Origin: Crambe crambe
Taxonomy: Eukaryota > Porifera > Demospongiae > Poecilosclerida > Crambeidae
Direction of reading: 5' to 3'
DNA length: 64,000 nt
NCBI GenBank assembly: GCA_963924555.1
Contig: OZ004590.1
Span: 5,014,001 to 5,078,000, forward strand
Below the pieces are notes generated by a model. It was not told the DNA's origin, ran no database searches, and saw only the letters and a program-made list of their open reading frames with translations. Positions 1 to 10,435 of this stretch are shown here, piece after piece. Each line of letters begins with the position of its first letter. The stretch's first letter is position 1. A program made the translations under genes and the position numbers.

Positions 1-180
1 ATTGAAGCGTCTCGAACCTAATCTGAAATGGAAAGGCTTTTGCTGTATATTAAACAACCGAAATCTTATTTTTAATCAAGTGGATAGGAGAACAGAAAAT
101 TAGAACACCTTTGCCGTGTCCCATTAGTGTTTCCCTCTAATCAAGACACTTTCTCCGTCTTATTGCATTATAATTTACCC

Positions 181-395
181 TGAAATAAGGGACACCTCTC
201 TAGTCAGGACACTTCTGTGTCTTTATAAATGTGCATTAAGTTTAATAGACCTTGAAAAATAAGGGACACCTCTCTAGTCAGGACACTTCTGTGTCTTTAT
301 AAATGCATATTATGTTTAATACACCCTGAAAAATAAGGGACACCCTGAAAAATAAGGGACACCTCTCTAGTCAGGACACTTAATTTTTCAGGTTC
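181..395. repeat. Direct repeats, unit about 74 bp, about 2.5 copies
   Basis: The phrase aagggacacctctctag recurs near 187, 261 and 354, followed each time by a similar stretch ending in tctttataaatg; a 20-bp piece is doubled again near 334-354. This looks like local tandem duplication upstream of (3' to) the PTB gene. The rest of 1-531 shows no gene I can support. Confidence 0.75.
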
Positions 396-531
396 CAAAG
401 TGTCCTCATTAAGAGTACTCACTGTATATTGGAGAGTAAAAGTTCCCTATTAAGTGCAGAAAACACACAAGTTTCCTACCATATCAAAGGTATCACAAAC
501 CAGATGGTTCCAGTTCCTTTAATTAAAATAG

Positions 532-1968
532 CTAAATTACCTCACTTGAGGGGACATCATCCACTTTCTGGGTTTGTTCCCACAAAGCATCAAAGAGAGA
601 CACAGCTGTGATGTTGTCACGACAGCGAAGGATGTGGCAAGCCGGTTTGCTGTCCTTGGATTTCCAGATCATGATCCCGATGATACGCTTGTTCTTGGAA
701 CACTGCCTCACAAACAAAATATCCTTCACGGCAAAGGATAGGAAGAGGGTGGCACTGTTGGGAGGGGCCAGTCTAATTCTCTTGGAGGTGACGTACACCT
801 GGACTTCCTTTGGTCTTTGGTCTGCTGTTAGCTCCTTAGCCACCGAATTGATAGACTTAATGTACATGTCTACTTCTTTCATGCCCAGATAATCGGCACA
901 GAACTTCCCACTTTCCTCTCCTTCTTTGCACTGGAGGAAAGTGACAGTTTGTGAACGTTGGAGATCCAGTGAGTTCAAGAAACTGGAGGACTGTGGAAAC
1001 GCTCTCCGATGGAAATACTGAGGTTTTGATGAATACTGAGATTTCGATGGATAAGGAATAGAATGTGGTTGATTTGAGGATGGGATGTCTTTGGAGGATA
1101 AAGGGGAGCATTCATTATCATCACCATCATCATCATCACTACTGTCGTCCAAATCAAAATTCCGTGGAGGTTTTATGGGTCTAGTTTTGATCATCAATTT
1201 GTGATCTGGAGATATCAGTACCACTTTCTTTCCTCCACTGTCTTCTTTTTTAGAGAGGCATGTTGATAGTATCTTATCCTGTGGCATGGAGAGAGAGAGA
1301 GACTGCTCACCTACGCTTGTGTTTGATTGAGTCTGCCGTACAAGTGGACGATGATGCACCTTGGAGAGTGAAGGGCTGGATCTTGGAAGAGCAGAACACA
1401 CGAGAGACAGAGGAGATGGGCTCACTGCATCTCTTTCAACACTGGAACCTGAGCACTGACTTTCATTGCTGCAAGAAGTTTCTGATCTTGTTTTGGTGCA
1501 GAAGACGTAAGGCTCAAAGACAGGTTCTGGAAGGGGAGAGGGAGAAGAACTGATATCCTTATACCTCTCCATCAAGTCTTCAGACTTGTAACCCGAGGAC
1601 AAGGGATCTCTGGTTGTAGCACAACTATTCTCCATTTCTGTGTTCAATCTGTGCACACAGACACCACTCTGTTCTAGGTTGGAGTTTGAATTCAAACTTT
1701 CAGCAGTAGATGATGCTCCAACAGCTGCAATGCCTGCATAGCACATCTTCAGCCCCTCCTCATGAACGTCTTGCAAGATACAAGGATTGATAATAGCCTG
1801 CTTGTCCTCAGGGCATATAAATTCCTCTGAGCCAGCTCTTCCTCCCAGTCCCTCAGGCATCTTTAGGTTGCAACTGCCTCCTTCTTGACCGAAACTTGGC
1901 GAGAAGTCTCTCACCGAACAGAAATTGGAGAAGTCTTCATCGAAAGCTGTGTCTAACTGGGTTGCCAT
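532..1968 (-). CDS. PTB/PID-domain adaptor-like protein, intronless
   Basis: A single open frame of 478 codons with its ATG at 1968. The last ~115 residues (about 352-467) read as a phosphotyrosine-binding/PID fold: the strand-helix opening contains CADYLGMKEV, followed by VYVTSKRIRL, LSFAVKDILFV, a strand with IIGIMIWKSK, CHILRC and a closing helix VSLFDALWEQ. PTB domains bind NPxY-type tails, usually at the plasma membrane or endosomes. The N-terminal three quarters is Ser-rich and low complexity, with an acidic run of Asp/Ser near residue 275. I cannot assign a named PTB family. Most neighbours have many introns, so the single-exon structure could reflect retroposition or a naturally intronless gene. 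Domain call is firm; partner and role are unknown. Confidence 0.7.
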   Translation of the reverse strand: MATQLDTAFDEDFSNFCSVRDFSPSFGQEGGSCNLKMPEGLGGRAGSEEFICPEDKQAIINPCILQDVHEEGLKMCYAGIAAVGASSTAESLNSNSNLEQSGVCVHRLNTEMENSCATTRDPLSSGYKSEDLMERYKDISSSPSPLPEPVFEPYVFCTKTRSETSCSNESQCSGSSVERDAVSPSPLSLVCSALPRSSPSLSKVHHRPLVRQTQSNTSVGEQSLSLSMPQDKILSTCLSKKEDSGGKKVVLISPDHKLMIKTRPIKPPRNFDLDDSSDDDDGDDNECSPLSSKDIPSSNQPHSIPYPSKSQYSSKPQYFHRRAFPQSSSFLNSLDLQRSQTVTFLQCKEGEESGKFCADYLGMKEVDMYIKSINSVAKELTADQRPKEVQVYVTSKRIRLAPPNSATLFLSFAVKDILFVRQCSKNKRIIGIMIWKSKDSKPACHILRCRDNITAVSLFDALWEQTQKVDDVPSSEVI

Positions 1969-2165
1969 GGACTGCCAGCTGAAATAATTATTAACTTACT
2001 AGCTAGCTAGGTTCAGCTGTTTGTGAGCTGTTTGTGAGTTTAGCTAGTTTTCTAGTTAGAACTTCTAACTTTTGACAATCAGTCGATATTAAAGCCTTTG
2101 ATCATAAAATTATTGTGGTTTTCGAGCTTATTAATAATATGTAATTAAAGGGGTGTGGCTTCGCA

Positions 2166-2483
2166 TTATTCATCCCCTGGACCTCCGAAGTTCCACATTT
2201 CGCTGTCCCATTTCGAAAGTCTTTGTAGTGCGCTCAAGTTAGCACTTCCCAACGATAGTAGTTCTTCTATCTTGTTAGGATCTGTTTCTGCAGCGTAGAG
2301 TTCGAAAACTTCTCTGATGTTAAACCTAATTGCATAAAGTATTGCATAAAACGGAAGATCTGCTTCAGAAGCAAGTAAGTCAAGTTGGACACCATACCTA
2401 AGCTTTTTTCTGATCGATTTCTTCTGAATTTTCCCTGCAGTTCTAAGCAGGTGCCTGTAAAGTCTCAAAACTTCAACACTCAT
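2166..2483 (-). CDS. LYR-motif (complex 1 LYR-like) mitochondrial protein
   Basis: An intronless 105-residue ORF beginning MSVEVLRLYRHLLR, with the LYR tripeptide at residues 8-10, a following basic helix (IQKKSIRKKLRYG) and a second helix. This is the layout of LYRM proteins, small mitochondrial matrix factors that bind the acyl-carrier protein and assist Fe-S cluster delivery or respiratory-complex assembly. A downstream Phe, normal in the family, is probably F35 or later. The C-terminal tail (MWNFGGPGDE) is not one I recognise, so I do not choose a specific LYRM. Its start codon is 50 bp from the divergent PET117 gene, another mitochondrial assembly factor. Confidence 0.65.
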   Translation of the reverse strand: MSVEVLRLYRHLLRTAGKIQKKSIRKKLRYGVQLDLLASEADLPFYAILYAIRFNIREVFELYAAETDPNKIEELLSLGSANLSALQRLSKWDSEMWNFGGPGDE

Positions 2484-2533
2484 TTTTCTCTAATAATCCG
2501 AATTTGTTGGTCTCTGAAATATTGAAATCACTG
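2484..2533. promoter_or_regulatory. Bidirectional promoter between LYR gene and PET117
   Basis: Only 50 bp separate the two divergent start codons, so 5' UTRs and core promoter must be shared or overlap the coding starts. I see no TATA box. Function is inferred from gene arrangement. Confidence 0.55.
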
Positions 2534-2860
2534 ATGATTACCAGACCTCAACTGGCTCTAGTGAGCTCTCTAGGGCTTGCAATTGGAATTATATTCTTTG
2601 TACATCATAACCAAAATGCTGAGAGAAAGGTAGAAAACCATTCCACTGTTTATAGCCACTGGCTGAATGTGTGTGTCATATGATGTACTATCATAGATGA
2701 TGCTATCACTGTCCTGTAGAGAATGAGACTAGGAGTACAGAGAGATATTGAGCGGCAACTTAGAAAGGAAGAAAACAGACGAAAATTGAAGGAACAACAA
2801 GTCCTGGAACAGAGACTAAAGAGAAGAGATGAAAATGACTCCACTAATGATAAATTTTGA
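2534..2860 (+). CDS. PET117: PET117-like cytochrome c oxidase assembly chaperone
   Basis: Two exons, 2534-2629 and 2720-2860, joined by an 90-bp GT-AG intron in phase 0, give 78 residues; human PET117 has 81. Residues 7-23 are a hydrophobic membrane anchor (LALVSSLGLAIGIIFFV). After the splice comes the family signature GVQRDIERQLRKEENRRK and a charged helical tail. PET117 is a small mitochondrial inner-membrane-associated protein that works with PET100 and COX15 in complex IV assembly and haem A handling. The gene falls below many ORF length cut-offs because it is split, but length, anchor position and signature all match the family. Confidence 0.87.
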
Positions 2861-3194
2861 GACTTCACATTGTCCTGATTACTGCGTGTACTATCGATAA
2901 TAATTGCATGGTTAGAAATGGCACAAATTACAAGATTAAAGGTATATATATAGCAGAACAATGCAATTGCAAGAATGTAAAAAATGGTATTTTATTGTGT
3001 TATTAGTATAATGCATAATAATTAAAAACAAAAGCAAACAAACAAACATTACAGTATGCACTAAGGTGTTTTTTTTTTTTTTGTTGGTTTTTTCCTTTTT
3101 GTTTCCAGGTTATACTTATTGTTATATTTAAGCACCATCAAAATATACTATACTAATGATGTGTGTGGTTTTCTTTTAAAGTGGTAGACTAGGT
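2861..3194. other. Convergent 3' flanks of PET117 and PPM1 genes
   Basis: A 334-bp AT-rich spacer between two stop codons on opposite strands. It holds short A/T runs, including a T run near 3069-3081. It presumably contains both 3' UTRs. No further gene seen. Confidence 0.6.
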
Positions 3195-5583
3195 TCAATT
3201 ATCTGCTGTGGAATCATTTTTTTCCATGGTTGCCTTGTCGGAATCAAGTGACGATGAATCCACTAGTTGATTGGATACAATCTTAACATTCTCCAAAGCA
3301 TGACCCTGAACAGAATAGAGAGAAAGCTTAAAGGGACAGGATTACCATAAAATAAAAAGGTATAATATGCTGTAGCCAACATTGATATGTAAAGCTTCTT
3401 AGGGTGAAATCTAGGAAGTTAACATTGTACGTTTTTGACCATCACACAAACTCCACCTAACATCTTGGCTTCCTTTGCACTATTAACAAGCATACTTGTT
3501 TTTTTATGGCCATGAATATTACCCAAGATTATGAATACTACTGCAGATAGCATTATCACTCCTTTCCCCAGGGAATTATGGTACACACATAATAGAGTGA
3601 GTTTTAAAGTTATGGTTCGACATAATGACTTGATTACTTATACTCACTGAGCTATTTTCTTCTGGTATATTTATTTCAGACGCTAAGACTGGACTACTGA
3701 AATGATCGAAGCTGCTTGGGGCATCAGACGAATCACTCGGCCCTGTAAAATCATCACCACTATCGTCTTCATTCCCGAATCTCTCCTTTCGTCGAGTTGC
3801 TAGAAGTTGTGATATCATCTGCCGTCTATACGAAGAGTATATAAAGTAATGCCTGACTGACACATAGTAGAATCTATCCCAATAAGGTATACTTGACTCT
3901 ATACCACAATGAAAATAGACCTTGTGTTGATCATGAACTTTAAATCTTTATCATAACAAAAATGAGACAGATTCCTCCTAACTGGCTCTATACATGAATT
4001 ACTCACTTAGAATAGATATCATACTCTTTCGGTAACTCTGTCTCAAGCTGCTCCATTACAATGTTCTCCTCTATATCCAGTGGGTCATTTGCTTCGCTCA
4101 CAAGCTCTGTAATGACGCGAAAAGCATGAAGTAATCACCTATTCTTTTTAAAGCTCACCATAATTATAAGCTCCACTAGCACTACCCACAAACTATGAAC
4201 AATCCCTATGACTATACTGCACACAAGGACATGGCTCTCTCCTATAACACAAAAGCACAACCTACCTACACACACACCTTGCAAAACATCAAAAAAAAAA
4301 AAAGTCCTGTTAACAAATGGGAACCATTCAGAAAAAATGACCGCAAGTGTTAGGATACATTACTAATACTAAACCCAAAGCCAGAAAAGTTTATATTGAT
4401 AACAAATCAACTTTAAATTCAAAATAACCAGTTATTTCTTGCTTGTGGCTAACTTTTTGGCTATACTTAATATATCCACTACATATTACTTCTTATCTTT
4501 TTTTCTATTTTTTCTTTGGCTTCTTTCTGAAGTTTTTTTTCCTGTAGATACAAAAGCATTACCCCACGACCAATACAACAGAGCATACCAACTTACTGCT
4601 TCGATTGCTTCTTTTGTTGGTTTCGGTGCATTTGGAAATGTCACAAGAACTACACTCATATTGTCTCTACTATTCTGTATGTAAGAAGAACAAAGAGGTG
4701 TGCATTAGTTAGAAGGGAAAGATGCACAAGTTGAGTACAAGCCATTCCTCACCTTGTTAAGACATGTATCAATCAGTGAGCTACATATTTGAGCCAGATC
4801 ATCTGTTAGTTCGAGTTGGTGCAGTACGTATTCTGCCACAGCTTCGTTTGTCATCACATCAAAGATTCCATCACACGCAAGTAGCAAAAATTGGTCCTCT
4901 TTATGATCTCTCTCTAATATTTTCATTTCAGGCTCGGGTGAAACCAGCTGCTCTACGTCTTTAATAGCTTGACTTCGTTTGTAGTCAAAGTCTCCAAGTG
5001 CTCTGGACACTGCTAATGATCCATTGACTCTCTGCATCATCACAGTACCACCAGCTTTCTCAATTCGATTTCTTTCTGTGTCAATATAGGGCTTGTGATC
5101 TATGGTGACATAGCTCACTTTGTCTTTCCGACAAAGGACTCCTCTTGAATCCCCACAGTTTCCCCATATGATTTCATTTGGTGTTATCATGACAACTATT
5201 GCCGTTGTACCACTTCGATCCTCTCCATTTTGCCATGGGTCTTGATTTTTCAATTCAGAGTCAAGAGCAAGAAAACCATCGTGGATTGCACCAGAGATTA
5301 GGTCTTTCTCCTCCTTACTACTTTTTTGGTCTTTTTTATACTCTTTTATAATGGTGGCTAGCAAGTGTTCTGAACAGTACTTTGCTACTTTTGGTCCCGC
5401 ATGACCATCAAACACACCAAAGAAGCAGTACTCCTTGTTGATGGCTAAAGAAGTGTCACATACATGTGCATCTTCCATTTCCATTCTCCACCCCTGCATG
5501 GCTGAGACTCCATACCTAATCCCACAACCCTCCCCACTAGCAGTATGCTTGTCTGTCTTGGGTTTTTCTAGAAAAGCTCCCAT
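3195..5583 (-). CDS. PPM1A/B-like: PP2C-type Ser/Thr phosphatase, PPM1A/PPM1B orthologue
   Basis: Five exons in consistent phase: 5583-4753, 4674-4597, 4104-4007, 3825-3648 and 3305-3195. The protein dephosphorylates Ser/Thr residues using Mn/Mg; vertebrate PPM1A/B act on SMAD, MAPK, AMPK and IKK pathways in cytosol and nucleus. Seen motifs: GWRMEMEDAHV, VFDGHAGPKVAKYC, GTTAIVV, NCGDSRG, SLAVSRALGDF, LLACDGIFDV and, across the first intron, SRDNMSVVLVTFPNAPKP. These supply the metal-binding aspartates. The frame is open 16 codons further to 5631, but the second ATG gives MGAFLEKPKTDKH, matching the family N-terminus including the myristoylated Gly2, so I take 5583. The third exon uses the second AG of an AGAG acceptor to keep phase. 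The tail is acidic/Ser-rich and divergent from vertebrates. Confidence 0.9.
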
Positions 5584-5924
5584 CCTAGTGCCTGTGTCCT
5601 GTTCTTCTTGTTTCTTCGTTATAACCTTCACTAGCGAACGACTCTAAGTTCTGTGAAGGTAAATAAAAAGTTCAATATTCAGCCTCAATGGATTATAGCT
5701 AGCTTAGCTAGCGACAGCAACATGCAACACTACCGTAAAGTTACGAATCCTTCAGACCAAGTCTTGCAGTGACTCACTTAGTATTGTGAACGTTTAGAGA
5801 CTTACTGAATTCTATCTCGCATACACTGTGCAGGTCAGCATTATATTTTCAAAAATCTTATGACACTTCCACGGGCAGCCATTTTTTGGAATAAAAATAG
5901 CTGCGCGCATGCTCCGTCATCATT

Positions 5925-5952
5925 ACGTCATTCCTATTTTGAGGAATGACGT
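5925..5952. promoter_or_regulatory. Perfect 11-bp inverted repeat with CRE-like half sites
   Basis: acgtcattcct at 5925-5935 and its reverse complement at 5942-5952 are separated by 6 bp. Each arm carries TGACGT, the ATF/CREB half site, making two outward CRE-like elements about 340 bp upstream of the PPM1 start. It could be a regulatory site or a mobile-element terminus; both are inference. The rest of 5584-5924 is 5' flank with no gene seen. Confidence 0.45.
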
Positions 5953-6170
5953 GCTCGACTCGGCTCGATCATGTCAACGGGCGAGCGAGATATTCGAGAT
6001 CGAGAAACGAGATTTTTGAGGATGACGAGGATTCGAGATCTCGAGAAACGAGATTTGAGGTATGGGAGGTGTGCATTAATTGGAATATGGCGTGTTGCAG
6101 ATGCAGCAGAACCGGAACTGCTCGTGTGTGAAAGCAGGCAAACAATGTCAGAGCTGTCTACCTAGTCGTC

Positions 6171-6970
6171 TTGGCCAATGAATGTTCCAATCACAGCAAT
6201 TCTCTACCTCCAACCAAAGCAGCTACTTCACAACCTCCTGTCCAGTCAGCCACTTCACAACCAGCCTCTGTCATAACAGCCATTTCACAACCCACCAGAT
6301 CAACACTCACTCCAGCTATCGGCACCAAGGAATACTGTGACCAATTTGTTGAAGGGAGAGTGACTAAATGGTGCAATGAGTTGGAGAGACTGGTACATAT
6401 CGCTGAAACTGAGCCTCATGCTGGCTATGCAGCTTTTACCCATGGTCTTACCAGCAAATGGAATTATCTCTCTTGTTGCACCATCCCAAATATCAGTGAT
6501 CACCTAGCTCCTCTGGAAATCATCATCAGAACAAAAATTTATTCCCATCCCCCCCCCCCCCCCCCCCCCCCCCAAAGTGATGCAGAATATGATCTCTTGG
6601 CCCTGCCTGTCAGGTTAGGAGGGATTGGTGTGATTGACCCTTCAAAGCATTCTTCAGAAGAGTTTACTGCTTCTCTCAAAATCACAACCCCCTTAAAAAC
6701 CTTAATCAGAGGAAAAGATCCAATGTACCCCTTTGAGACCTGGGAAGAACAATACAAAGCTAAGGATGAAGTTCACAAATCAAGACGAAAAAAATAATTG
6801 GATACTGCAAACTAAATGAAACTGTCACTTCCCAGTGCCCTTCAACGCTCCATGATGCTGGCTCAAGAAAAAGGTGCCTCCAGCTGGATGACTACCTTCC
6901 TGTGGCTGAGTTTGGGTTCACGTTACATAAAGGTGCCTTCCGAGATGCCCTATGCCTTACCCAAACAAGC
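6171..6970 (+). pseudogene. Retroelement fragment (reverse-transcriptase-type ORF, 3' part)
   Basis: An open frame at 6171-6797 (208 codons) contains WCNELERLVHIAETEPHAGY, AAFTHGLTSKWNYL, TIPNISDHLAPLE and ALPVRLGGIGVIDPS. I know this series from the region downstream of reverse transcriptase in retroelements common in marine invertebrate genomes. A run of 25 cytosines (6549-6573) interrupts it and reads as Pro. After the stop at 6797 the homology continues in another frame near 6816-6965 (SLQR-like, MTT, KGAFRDALCL), so it is frameshifted. No catalytic YxDD region is present in the window. Best read as a dead 5'-truncated copy. Exact element class (LINE or DIRS-like) not determined. Confidence 0.65.
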
Positions 6971-7800
6971 ACATCCATTTCTGACTTCCTTTCGAAGCTC
7001 GCTTTCATTATATTTATGATTGACTGAATAACAGCATCAACAAATACAGTACTAGTGAAATCAGGAGGCTTATTTAATACTGATGCTATCGGTACATCTC
7101 CATGAAGGATATCTGGCACATCAGACCATTTCATTGCAGAGGGGGTTGGGATACGTTTGCGTGCTAATGCTTCCTTAAGTTTAGTCGTTAGTAAGCATTT
7201 TTGTCTTTCGTCTAACCCAATCCGGTTTTTAAAAAAAGAACTTGTTATATTTCGTTCATGTCCAAGAAATGGTATGGAGTAAAGTACTCTTCATGTCGTA
7301 CGACTATATTAGTTCCTTCAAGTACGTCACACCAATTGAGTTCCCTAGGCCTTTTTCGGGATGTGGTGGTGGCTTCTGAAACACTCTGTAGAGTAAGAAA
7401 TGGCAACATTGCTTAGTACAGCACAGCAAAGAGCAATCCCCCAGGAACAATTTGTTCTCTGCTCTCACTTGTACTTACAGTCCTAGTATCTGCAATGGCA
7501 GCATCAACTTCTTGTTTGAAGTACTGGGCAAGTTTTGCCACTCCATAGTCTTCTTGAAGTAGTTCAGTTATCTTTTGTTCAACTGGATCTATTATCTCCA
7601 TCAAGTGGGATCAATCGTATAGTTCAACAATGAGTTGGCTGAGGTGCCGCCTATCGTTTTCACTACTGAGATCCTCAATCCAAGCCATCAGAGGAGCTAG
7701 ATCAGCTGCTGGCAGAGCTACGAAATCACCTATACCTCCAATAGACCTTGTGACTAGTGAATCACAAGTTACTCAGCTCTCTGAAGCATAAACTTCACCA
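6970..7800 (-). pseudogene. Unrecognised broken coding stretch, antisense to the retroelement
   Basis: On the minus strand several coding-like segments follow one another. About 7800-7620 includes GGIGDFVALPAADLAPLMAW and ends in a stop. About 7604-7478 (MMEIIDPVEQKITELLQED...) ends at a plausible donor (gtaagt). About 7392-7240 includes SRKRPRELNWCDVLEG. The frame then shifts by one and runs on to about 6970 as FLGHERNITSSFFKNRIGLD, IPTPSAMKWSDVPDILHG and PPDFTSTVFVDAVIQSI. Stops and a frame change separate the parts. I do not recognise the protein. It could be a decayed transposon ORF or a decayed multi-exon gene. 7801-8131 holds an A/T homopolymer junction near 7863-7882 and the 3' flank of alpha-actinin. 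Confidence 0.4.
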
Positions 7801-8131
7801 AACACCAAAAGGAAGAACTCCCACTCTACTCTATTATGTATCATGTACCAAAAAATATATATTTAAAAAAAAAATTTTTTTTTGAGGAATAGGCGGGGCT
7901 AATTACTGCAACTGCGTACGCATGCGCAGTGTGTCCAAGCTATAAGGGCACAAATTAAATTCAAACATTGTGGCATATGAATTGGGAACAAAACAAAAGA
8001 AACAAACAAAAAATATATAAGTCTAGAACACATCACATAAAACATAACTTCTCAAGTTTCAATTTTATTAACTAAACTAAGCAAAAAGTTTTATATGCAA
8101 CAAGCAAGTTTGGTGAATCATACAACACTGA

Positions 8132-10380
8132 CTACAGCTCGCTCTGTCCATAGAGGGCAGTGGAGAAAGACATGTAGTCCAGTGCTCCGTCAACAGCATC
8201 TGGACCTGAATATGGAGCCATGCGTTGGATGCAATACTCGGCTTGATCTTCAGGCAGTTCCCTGCGTAACTCATCAGCTGTGATGTATGCCTAGTGAAGA
8301 AAAGTTTAAAATCCGAAAATTAATGTGATTCCCAACTGTACCTTGTCACCAGCAAGGATCTTGAAGGAATTCATAACCTGATCGGCGGTGTCCTGGTCCA
8401 CAGTCTCACGAGTCATAAACTCCACAAATGCCTCAAAGGTCACCGACCCAGTTGCATTTGGATCAATGTCATCCCAGAGTTTGTCAAACAGAGGATCAGC
8501 AGTCTACAAGAAAATATCATCACCACCAAGTCTAGTGAACAGTGAAAAAACTAATCTTACTGGATCATTGCCAAGTTTGTAACCCAGACTGAGCAAGCAA
8601 GACCTGTACTCATTCTTGTCCAAGCGTGCATTGTTATTCTGCATCAAGAAGAAGTAGTGATAAATTAACGAATGTTTGGCACCTTAGGCAATAATTTAGA
8701 CATCCGAAACGACATAATCTTGAGATGCCATTTTTATCAATCGGTAAAACTTACCTTATCAAAGTGATTGAAGGACTTTCTGTACTCTGCTACTTGCTCC
8801 TGTGTGAGACCTTTAGAGTCCCTGATGAGAATCTGGTTGTCAGTCTCGTTCATGGCACGGTTGATGGCAGCCATCATTTGTCCCCAGTTAGCTCTCAAGG
8901 CCTCCATGGTGTACTCACTGTGAGGGTTGTCAAACACCAATGCAGCCTCTACAGCCTGCACACAGTGTAACAAAGCGTAACCACGATCAATGTTAGGATA
9001 AGGCTAGGAAGAAACTTTCAACAGAGGACACAAACCTTTCTCGACAATTAAAAGACAATCTCTGTACAACATTCTATACAAAATAACCTCCAAAAGAGGA
9101 CAACTTCTCTACAAAGGAAGGCCGTGTCCATAAGGTTTCATGTTATACAAGGAGTATGTATCCCACTTCAGCTGATATAATTAACATTCTCAAATCCACT
9201 GTTGAATTTTCTAACCTGGTTGGCAGCCTCAGCTTCATCCAACTTGGGCTGATTGGCCATTGTTTCTGCTTGGAAGGCCTTTATAGCCTCCAATTGCTCC
9301 TCCATGGTGTCCTTTCCTTGCATGCTGAGCTCAGCAAGAGCAGCGCTCCTAGTCTCGATGTACTCTCCAACTTCCTTGGCAATCTTGGCAAAGTTGAGGC
9401 GAAGCTCTTCATTCTGCTGCTGCTTCTGGAGTTCCTCTTCCAAAGAAGCGTCACGTGATGGGACGGTGTCAAGGACTTTGCACCATTTCTCGTACAGAAG
9501 CTGAAAAACCAAGATAATTTGATTCTAATTAGAGCACACCACACTTAGATCCTAATTAGAGCACACTTGTGGAGTGAGGGTGGTGTAGGAATTGTCAGAG
9601 GAGCCCATTTCTGTCATCGCTTCAGTGAGTGTCGAGAGCTCATTGTACTTGGTCTCAGCGTCTTTGAGACCACCTGCTTTGAACTCCTCGTGCTCCTCCT
9701 GCAGCTTCTGGACATCTTCAATGGTGGAGCAAACAAAGGACTCGTGGAGATCATCAAGAGTATTGTCCATCAAATTATTGAACATCTACAAACAGAAAAA
9801 AGAAGAGCAATATAACTTCTTTGCCAGACTGCTCCCTTGAAAATCACAGATATGAGTTCATGATATTACCACATGCACTTACAGCTGCGCGTTTGGCAAA
9901 GTCAAGTTTCATGGAATCAAGTTTCTGCTGGGCAGCGATTGCATTTTGGATCCTCTCTCTGCGATCGTCAGAGAGGGCCTGGAGGTTGGCGAAGGAGTCC
10001 TTGATGGACTGCAGGCGGGCGTTAACAGTCGAGCAGTTGTAGTAGTTGAGAGACTCGAGTTCCTGGGCGATTTGCTCCAGCTGATTCACACGAGTGTTCT
10101 CAGCACTCATGTCACTCTCAAAAGTCTCATGCACTTTCTCAAGAGCCTAAAATGGGAATAAGAAAACGCCATATGTTGAACAACCATTTGCAGGTGCTAC
10201 ATACAACTTACCATCACCTCTGCAAGGTTGGCAGCCTCGATGTCGTCGTTCTTCTGCAGAAGAGTGGCTTTTCCTTCCTGCCACTTCTCAATGTTCGTTG
10301 CCTTGTGATCGAATTTGGCTGCCAAGTGCTCCAGACGCTGGAGTCTGGAAAAATAAAAGGGATTTTAAGAGGGAGGGAGG

Positions 10381-10435
<55 letters not shown>

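Noticed and set aside
181-395. CRISPR-like array of repeats
   Set aside because: Units are long, imperfect and without distinct spacers, and the DNA is animal nuclear DNA.
9156-10162. Several plus-strand ORFs of 70-100 codons
   Set aside because: Antisense shadows of alpha-actinin spectrin-repeat exons.
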